A stretch of 21,615 bases of DNA from contig JADLCG010000247.1 in the NCBI GenBank assembly GCA_020847355.1, forward strand, positions 1 through 21,615, in the 5' to 3' direction. Under the pieces are notes generated by a model that ran no database searches, was not told the origin of the DNA, and saw only the letters and a list, made by a program, of their open reading frames with translations. Within the stretch, counting starts at the first letter, position 1. Every line of letters starts with the position of its first letter. Shown one piece after another: positions 21,494-21,615 of the stretch. This DNA comes from Anaerolineales bacterium. Lineage in GTDB: Bacteria; Chloroflexota; Anaerolineae; Anaerolineales; Villigracilaceae. A program made the translations under genes and the position numbers.

Positions 21494-21615
21494 ATGACCG
21501 CTTCCGCCAAACTTACGCAATCTTTAATTGACGTTGCTATGGGGCGCGCCCATGCCGACCTTGTGATCCGAAATGGCAAATGGGTGAGCGTGCAATCTGG
21601 AGAAATTATTCCCAA
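21494..21615 (+). CDS. Adenine deaminase, 3' part outside the window
   Basis: The frame opening at ATG 21494 runs to the window edge for 40 codons. It reads LTQSLIDVAMGRAHADLVIRNGKWVSVQSGEI in two visible blocks (IDVAMGR.HADLVIRNG, then SVQSGEI). This matches the N-terminus of bacterial adenine deaminases (Ade), which convert adenine to hypoxanthine. The catalytic metal residues lie beyond the window and cannot be checked. The upstream GAGAG is a moderate Shine-Dalgarno sequence. It follows an 8-oxoguanine deaminase-like gene, so the region looks like a purine deamination/salvage cluster. Confidence 0.75.
   Translation, partial: MTASAKLTQSLIDVAMGRAHADLVIRNGKWVSVQSGEIIP

Noticed and set aside
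1..21615. CRISPR array, insertion sequence, prophage or defence island
   Set aside because: No regularly spaced direct repeats, no transposase or integrase motifs and no phage genes were seen on either strand.

Overview
This window reads as a chromosomal segment of a free-living bacterium, most likely a member of the Chloroflexota (class Anaerolineae). That placement is inferred from moderate GC content, the order pyrH-frr-uppS-cdsA, short lipoproteins whose signal peptides end in '-LAC', VanW/LCP/MurJ wall genes and a tRNA without an encoded CCA end. No rRNA or marker phylogeny could be run. I see no insertion sequence, phage gene, CRISPR array or toxin-antitoxin pair. The genes are mostly recognisable housekeeping and cell-envelope genes, so this is not an obvious defence or accessory island.

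Layout. (1) 1-3987, plus strand: 3' end of pyrH (UMP kinase), a strong terminator hairpin, then frr (ribosome recycling factor), uppS (undecaprenyl-PP synthase), cdsA (CDP-DAG synthase) and glpX (class II fructose-1,6-bisphosphatase) as a tight run. (2) 4015-4176: a self-contained tRNA-Asn(GUU) unit with a perfect TTGACA-N17-TATAAT promoter and a 20-bp hairpin terminator. (3) 4234-7028, minus strand: a three-gene ABC-2 exporter (ATPase plus two paralogous permeases). (4) 7029-7365: a structured divergent control region. (5) 7366-8610: an MFS exporter. (6) 8632-9411, minus: an SH3-domain lipoprotein. (7) 9494-13678, plus: a VanW/peptidoglycan-binding protein, a Trm112-like zinc protein, a HEAT-repeat protein and an LCP (LytR-CpsA-Psr) enzyme, closed by a bidirectional terminator. 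(8) 13719-14532, minus: two small DUF4870-like membrane proteins, each ending near a hairpin. (9) 14795-16711, plus: xseA, xseB and a DUF212 membrane protein. (10) 16715-18334, minus: murJ (lipid II flippase), divergent from an HKD phospholipase-D-like lipoprotein (18368-19483). (11) 19774-21615, plus: an 8-oxoguanine/guanine deaminase-type amidohydrolase, a small membrane protein and the 5' end of an adenine deaminase.

How the parts fit. Many genes serve the envelope: UppS makes the C55 lipid carrier, CdsA feeds phospholipid synthesis, MurJ flips lipid II, LCP proteins move carrier-linked glycopolymers onto peptidoglycan, and the VanW-like protein probably binds the wall. The last three genes suggest a purine deamination/salvage cluster. 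The least ordinary features are regulatory: a leader peptide with two mutually exclusive stem-loops before the MFS exporter, a palindromic ATTATAAT between murJ and the PLD lipoprotein that offers a -10 box on both strands, a probable leaderless start for the VanW gene (a weaker case for xseA), and a GC-rich palindrome followed by a repeat-like stretch at 19535-19670. All of these are predictions from sequence reading only.
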